NCBI GenBank assembly: GCA_034678405.1
Contig: JAXDBW010000003.1
Span: 1 to 15,782, forward strand
Reading direction: 5' to 3'
Source of the DNA: JAXDBW01 sp034678405
GTDB lineage: Bacteria > Patescibacteriota > Patescibacteriia > UBA10025 > JAHIVO01
Length of the DNA stretch: 15,782 nucleotides
Part shown: one piece after another, positions 12,536 to 15,782 of the stretch
How positions within the stretch are numbered: position 1 is the first letter of the stretch
Layout of the letters: each line of letters begins with the position of its first letter
Position numbers and translations under genes: made by a program
The notes under the pieces: model-generated
Seen by the model: the letters and a program-made list of their open reading frames with translations, nothing else
Database searches by the model: none
What the model was told of the DNA's origin: nothing

Positions 12536-13174
12536 TTACTTTTCTTGGTGCCAGGCGGACGGCACGAGTGGGACAAATTGAAACCCGGGGTGCCGCTCTT
12601 CCTGGAAATCTTTTTTTGATATTTTTTTCTTGACGACCATGTCCTGCTCATATTTGCCGACGGGGATTACTAGCCGACCGCCGACCGAGAGTTGCTGGAG
12701 GAGAATATCCGGGATGCCGATCTCGGCTGCAGCTGCCACGACGATGCCATCGTAGGGTGCACCATGTGTATATCCCCGGGTACCATCACCGACATGCAGT
12801 GAAACGTTGTGAAATTTATATTTGGCGATGTTTTTCTCCGCGATGCGTTTGAGATCGGGGATGCGTTCGATGCCAAACACCCACCCCTCCGGTCCGACGA
12901 TATGCGCGAGCAAGGCAGTCTGCCACCCCGATCCGGCGCCCACATCGAGAATCCGCTGCCCGGGCATCGGCTGCAGCAGCTCCAGCATAAAGGCGACAGT
13001 CAGTGGCTGGGACATCGTTTGATTATACCCGATCGGAATAGGACGATTGTGCTCGGCGTACTCTTTGTGATCATCTGGTAAGAAGTCTTCCCGCTTGATT
13101 GCGCGAAAGGCCTCAATGATCCGCTTGGTCTTGAGATATCCTTCTTCTATTAATTCTGATATCAAACCCTCCAT
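12536..13174 (-). CDS. pcm: protein-L-isoaspartate O-methyltransferase
   Basis: 212 aa, typical for PIMT. The family motif PIPIGYNQTMSQPLTVAFML (45-64), the SAM loop LDVGAGSGWQTALLA (76-90), and the C-terminal VPLVPSAW are clear. It methylates abnormal L-isoaspartyl residues in ageing proteins, starting their repair. It is the first gene of the minus-strand run pcm-manC-mltG-UMP-kinase-like. Its promoter must lie within 13175-13235, shared with the divergent CAP gene; TATACC (13201-13196) is a plausible -10. No SD precedes the ATG. Confidence 0.92.
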   Translation of the reverse strand: MEGLISELIEEGYLKTKRIIEAFRAIKREDFLPDDHKEYAEHNRPIPIGYNQTMSQPLTVAFMLELLQPMPGQRILDVGAGSGWQTALLAHIVGPEGWVFGIERIPDLKRIAEKNIAKYKFHNVSLHVGDGTRGYTHGAPYDGIVVAAAAEIGIPDILLQQLSVGGRLVIPVGKYEQDMVVKKKISKKDFQEERHPGFQFVPLVPSAWHQEK

Positions 13175-13203
13175 TTGATTTTTTTGTTTAAAAATGGTAT
13201 ACT
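13175..13203 (+). promoter_or_regulatory. promoter of the CAP-domain gene
   Basis: TTGATT (13175-13180), a 17-base spacer and TATACT (13198-13203) form a good promoter. The -35 begins at the base next to the pcm start codon. The leader is about 25 bases, AT-rich and without an SD. Confidence 0.62.
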
Positions 13204-13234
13204 AACTAAGAAATAAAAACAAACATACAAATCA

Positions 13235-13912
13235 ATGAAACATTTTCGCCAACACCGGCTGGTGGTATTCGGTATCTGGGTATACGCTCTCAGCATACTG
13301 ACTTTGCTGTGTCTGCCCACCGCCGTACTCGCCGCCAATTCCCCAACTGACATATTCGAGCAGATTAATGCTACTCGAGAGCGCCAATTGCTGAATCCCC
13401 TCGTCACCGATACCGCTCTGACTGAAATTGCCGAGGATCGTCTGGCTGATATCCAGGCGTTTGGGGACCTTTCCCATATGGACAGCAGTGGTCGCATGGT
13501 CTGGGATACCGCAGAAGAGCAGGGCTATGACTATGTCATGATTGGTGAAAATCTAGCTGAAGGCTACGGAACTCCGTCAGAAATCACATCTGCCTGGATG
13601 AAAAGTGCTAACCATAGGGCAAACATACTCAATCCTAGCTACTCACAGACCGGAATTGCTGTCGGAAACGGGTCTCGGGGGCAAATTATTGTCCAGTTAT
13701 TTGCCCAAATTCCTGATCAGCCGCCGAATGTTGATTTTCAAAAAAACAGTGAAGATACAGAACCTGATGGAGTCTCTATTATATCAAAATACCCCCCGAT
13801 CGAACATGACTCTATAGTGCGGCTGGGAGACCAAGAAACGCCTGTGGATATCTCCATTATTGTGCGAAATAATTTCACTATTTCCGGCTTTTCACTGTCA
13901 CCTGCTGAGTAA
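13235..13912 (+). CDS. secreted CAP/SCP-domain protein
   Basis: 225 aa. A signal peptide is evident: basic HFRQHR, hydrophobic core about 9-30 and cleavage near VLA-ANS (33/34). The CAP (SCP/PR-1-like) domain spans about 38-160: IFEQINATRERQLLNPL, His81 in DLSHMD, Glu105 in IGENLAEGYG, His127 in WMKSANHRANIL, and a closing IIVQLFAQ. These His/Glu residues form the usual CAP cavity. After residue 160 comes a 65-residue tail rich in Asp, Ser and Val without an evident motif. Bacterial CAP proteins are extracellular, with roles that are mostly undefined. It stands alone behind its own promoter, next to another secreted protein gene on the same strand. Confidence 0.87.
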   Translation: MKHFRQHRLVVFGIWVYALSILTLLCLPTAVLAANSPTDIFEQINATRERQLLNPLVTDTALTEIAEDRLADIQAFGDLSHMDSSGRMVWDTAEEQGYDYVMIGENLAEGYGTPSEITSAWMKSANHRANILNPSYSQTGIAVGNGSRGQIIVQLFAQIPDQPPNVDFQKNSEDTEPDGVSIISKYPPIEHDSIVRLGDQETPVDISIIVRNNFTISGFSLSPAE

Positions 13913-13942
13913 TTGAGAATCATTGCTAAACTGCGACTAAGA

Positions 13943-13966
13943 GCCCCGTTTTTTTGGGGATTTTTT
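13943..13966 (+). terminator. weak terminator-like hairpin after the CAP gene
   Basis: CCCC (13944-13947) pairs with GGGG (13956-13959) across a T-rich loop and is followed by six Ts (13961-13966). The stem is only about 4 bp, but the GC pairs plus T-tract and the position 31 bases after the stop codon suit a terminator. Confidence 0.5.
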
Positions 13967-14036
13967 ACTATTCACGATTTGACAAAACTAATGCATGAGC
14001 CTAAGATTGGGAAACACGAAATCAAGACAAAAGGCC

Positions 14037-14065
14037 TTGACAAAAATAAACCCACATGATATAAA
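14037..14065 (+). promoter_or_regulatory. strong sigma70 promoter upstream of the inverted-repeat segment
   Basis: TTGACA (14037-14042) is a perfect -35, followed by a 17-base spacer and TATAAA (14060-14065). Transcription would start near 14072, run through the inverted-repeat segment and, if not terminated, reach the surface-protein ATG at 14398 after a leader of more than 320 bases. Confidence 0.72.
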
Positions 14066-14135
14066 ACAACATTAAAATCATATTGCACCTTTTGGAAGGG
14101 AATGTTCTTTAAGAAAATACGTTAGGAGGACGTAG

Positions 14136-14315
14136 AAAACCAACAAAAAGTTATAAAAACACACCTAACATAAACTCCTAAAACCACGCACTATAATTGA
14201 TCGAAAAACAGCCACTCATGATGGCTGTGCGACGCATATTTGCGAGGTGATAGGGTTTGTAGCAGGTAGACAGTAGTGTTTTTTGAAAAATGGTTTATAA
14301 CTTTCTGTTGGTTTT
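14136..14315 (+). ncRNA. 180-base segment bounded by 22-bp inverted repeats; candidate rod-shaped RNA
   Basis: The outer arms 14136-14157 and 14294-14315 are reverse complements at 21 of 22 positions. Inside, all further pairings nest: 14158-14162 with 14276-14280, 14163-14166 with 14264-14267, 14172-14179 with 14252-14258 (one bulge), 14183-14190 with 14241-14248 (one A-A mismatch), and the apical hairpin ACAGCCA/TGGCTGT (14208-14214 with 14222-14228). The 3' arm ends in GGTTTTTTG, a terminator-like U-run. It lies below a strong promoter. A 6S-like free RNA, a structured 5' leader, an invertible switch or a miniature mobile element are all possible. Confidence 0.42.
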
Positions 14316-14397
14316 TTGTTTGCTCATTCAACAGGAGGGCTTACGTCAACAACTATTATCTAACTCACCTTAGGAAATTAATAATCTCTTACCCTAT

Positions 14398-15782
14398 ATG
14401 AACTATTTAACTTCTCCGAGGGTCAAGCGCTTCGCCGCCAAAACCCTCTATATCTTCACCGCTCTGGTGACGATCCTCAACGTTTCGAGCGTTGGGTTTT
14501 TGGCCATGCCACAGGCGGCCAATGCAGCGGGAAATCCCTCTGCCAACCTGGATCAATGTGCTAATGACCCAGCCCCGTCCCCCAGCACCAACGGATGCTC
14601 TGGTGCCGCCGGCGAAAACGGCTGGGTAAACGGAAACCTCGGTGACAGCAAGTCTGTCTACTATGAGGGCGACTCAATCCCCTATCGGATGCTGTTTGAT
14701 AATCTGGACAACACCAACGGTAACTCCCACACGGTAACCATCGAGTGGGACACCACGAAATCCAGCAAGCACGCCATCGATTACCTCACGACCTATAATG
14801 AAACGGTCGCGACAGCTGATCCGACACTTGGCGTATCCGGTACGCTCACGCCGACCACCTTTCCGATTCCGAATGACCCACAAGTTACCGGAGCCGGTGT
14901 CACCCCAATCGCGGGTGCCTTCACTCTCTTCGGTGGGACGGTAACTGGCGTCAGTGCCTACTCCTACTCAAACGGTGCGGGATTTGTCGGTGACAAATCG
15001 GCCAGCATCACGGTCACCTTCACCGCTGACGTCGTCAATCCAGTCCTCGCCTGGGGCGGGCACATTTCCACCCGGACTGACTGGGGCAGCGAGAACTCAG
15101 CGGTCGCCATCCCTGGCTCCCCCTATCACACTCGCCTCCTGGACCTCGACGGTTCCGGCGGTAACCAGGATCGCTCACTATCTGCCGCGGCTGTGGTTTA
15201 CCCTGCGTCAATCACAATCATCAAAGACGCGACGCCAAACAGTGCGCAGAGTTTTGACTACACCACGACCGGTGGCCTCTCCCCGGCAAGCTTTTCGCTG
15301 GTCGATAACGGGACAGCTGCGAATACTCATGCCTTCACCGGTATTATTGATTTCACAACCTACTCGGTGACAGAATCCCCGCTCGCGGGATGGGCACTCG
15401 ACACGGTCGCCTGTAGCGTGGCCTCCGCCAATGGTGGTAGCCAAACAGTGAATGACGCAACGGTTACAATTGGCCTCAAGGAAGGTGAACTCGTCACCTG
15501 TACCTACACCAATGATCAGCTCTATGGGACGATCAGTGGGTACAAATGGAAGGACCTCAATGGTGACGGCCAATGGCAAAAAGACACCGAACCCGGTCTG
15601 CGAGACTGGAAGATTTTGCTGTCGACCGGAGTCTACACCTACACCGATGCAAACGGCTACTACGCCTTCACTGGACTGGATGCCAGTACCTACACTGTCT
15701 CAGAAGAGCAGAAACAGAACTGGGTCCAGACCTATCCGGCTCACCCCAATACGCACAGCGTCACGCTCGACTACGGTCAGAC
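14398..15782 (+). CDS. large secreted surface protein with prealbumin-like and SdrD-B-like domains, 3'-truncated by the window
   Basis: The frame is open from the ATG at 14398 to the window end (461 codons). A basic N-terminus (SPRVKRFAAK) and hydrophobic core (about 17-37) end in AANA-AGN, a signal peptide cleaved near residue 43. Residues 44-270 are Thr/Ser/Gly/Asn-rich and beta-like, with no family I recognise. From about 272, SITIIKDATPNSAQSFDYTT to CTYTNDQ (375) fits a prealbumin-like fold common in bacterial adhesins. From about 378, GTISGYKWKDLNGDGQW, then EPGLRDWKILL and YTDANGYYAFTGLDASTYTV match an SdrD-B (Cna-B-like) domain, with a DLNGDG calcium-loop-like motif. Such domains build stalks on the cell surface. 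Expression may start from the 14037 promoter through the structured leader; no SD is visible. Confidence 0.9.
   Translation, partial: MNYLTSPRVKRFAAKTLYIFTALVTILNVSSVGFLAMPQAANAAGNPSANLDQCANDPAPSPSTNGCSGAAGENGWVNGNLGDSKSVYYEGDSIPYRMLFDNLDNTNGNSHTVTIEWDTTKSSKHAIDYLTTYNETVATADPTLGVSGTLTPTTFPIPNDPQVTGAGVTPIAGAFTLFGGTVTGVSAYSYSNGAGFVGDKSASITVTFTADVVNPVLAWGGHISTRTDWGSENSAVAIPGSPYHTRLLDLDGSGGNQDRSLSAAAVVYPASITIIKDATPNSAQSFDYTTTGGLSPASFSLVDNGTAANTHAFTGIIDFTTYSVTESPLAGWALDTVACSVASANGGSQTVNDATVTIGLKEGELVTCTYTNDQLYGTISGYKWKDLNGDGQWQKDTEPGLRDWKILLSTGVYTYTDANGYYAFTGLDASTYTVSEEQKQNWVQTYPAHPNTHSVTLDYGQ

Larger units (their letters stand above)
13913..14397. other. gene-free region between CAP gene and surface-protein gene
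   Basis: These 485 bases hold no convincing coding frame and are much richer in AT than the flanking genes. In order they contain the weak terminator, a near-consensus promoter (14037-14065), a small hairpin with AGGAGG in its loop (14118-14134), and a 180-base inverted-repeat segment (14136-14315). A second AGGAGG (14332-14337) has no start codon at suitable distance. The last 60 bases before the ATG at 14398 show no clear promoter. Confidence 0.7.

Noticed and set aside
14192..14197. TATAAT inside the inverted-repeat segment as a working promoter
   Set aside because: No acceptable -35 at 16-18 bases on either strand, so I treat it only as a feature of the segment.
14674..14883. Minus-strand open frame inside the surface-protein gene
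   Set aside because: Antisense shadow of a long open plus-strand frame with a signal peptide and recognisable domains; the same holds for 15208-15579.
1..15782. tRNA, rRNA, CRISPR arrays, transposase or phage genes
   Set aside because: I saw no tRNA T-arm signature with matching acceptor stem, no spaced identical repeats, and no transposase or integrase motif.

Overview
This window looks like a chromosomal piece from a Candidate Phyla Radiation (Patescibacteria, Parcubacteria-like) bacterium. The evidence is the gene style: compact genes, almost no Shine-Dalgarno (SD) sites, a short TsaB, a wHTH/nucleotidyltransferase-like regulator, a large PPM-like/propeller membrane protein, and a secreted protein with prealbumin-like and SdrD-B-like domains. 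TGA is a normal stop here (ATGA overlap of rsmH and ftsL; stops of dinB, tsaB and pyrH), which argues against the recoded Gracilibacteria and Absconditabacteria. The lineage is inferred; no rRNA is present.

Layout. Positions 1-2190, minus strand: the start of a dcw cell-division cluster (mraZ, rsmH, ftsL, then probably ftsI off the left edge). A promoter overlaps tandem 10-bp MraZ boxes, and a palindromic repeat sits between mraZ and rsmH. Positions 2372-5151: an SOS-like block with a membrane M50-type peptidase (minus), lexA (plus) and dinB (plus). A 16-bp direct-repeat motif occurs in two promoters flanking lexA and is a candidate LexA operator. Positions 5111-6112, minus: a short tsaB and a wHTH regulator. 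Positions 6192-8486, plus: a 764-aa membrane protein joining a degenerate PPM-phosphatase-like domain to a propeller-like domain, ending in a strong bidirectional terminator. Positions 8553-9693, minus: rplJ-rplL behind an L10-type leader with an attenuator. Positions 9724-13174, minus: a tight run pcm, manC, mltG, UMP-kinase-like gene. Positions 13235-13912, plus: a secreted CAP-domain protein. Positions 13913-14397: a gene-free region with a strong promoter and a 180-bp segment bounded by 22-bp inverted repeats, foldable into a long rod. Positions 14398-15782, plus: the 5' part of a large secreted surface protein that runs off the right edge.

The most interesting items are the rod-like inverted-repeat segment upstream of the surface protein (a candidate structured RNA, invertible switch or miniature element); the candidate direct-repeat LexA operators, one on a promoter that reads antisense through the peptidase gene towards lexA; a DinB polymerase in which the first metal-binding aspartate is serine; and the phosphatase-like/propeller membrane protein. 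Nearly all promoters found have -10 TATACT, and several genes look leaderless or lack an SD.
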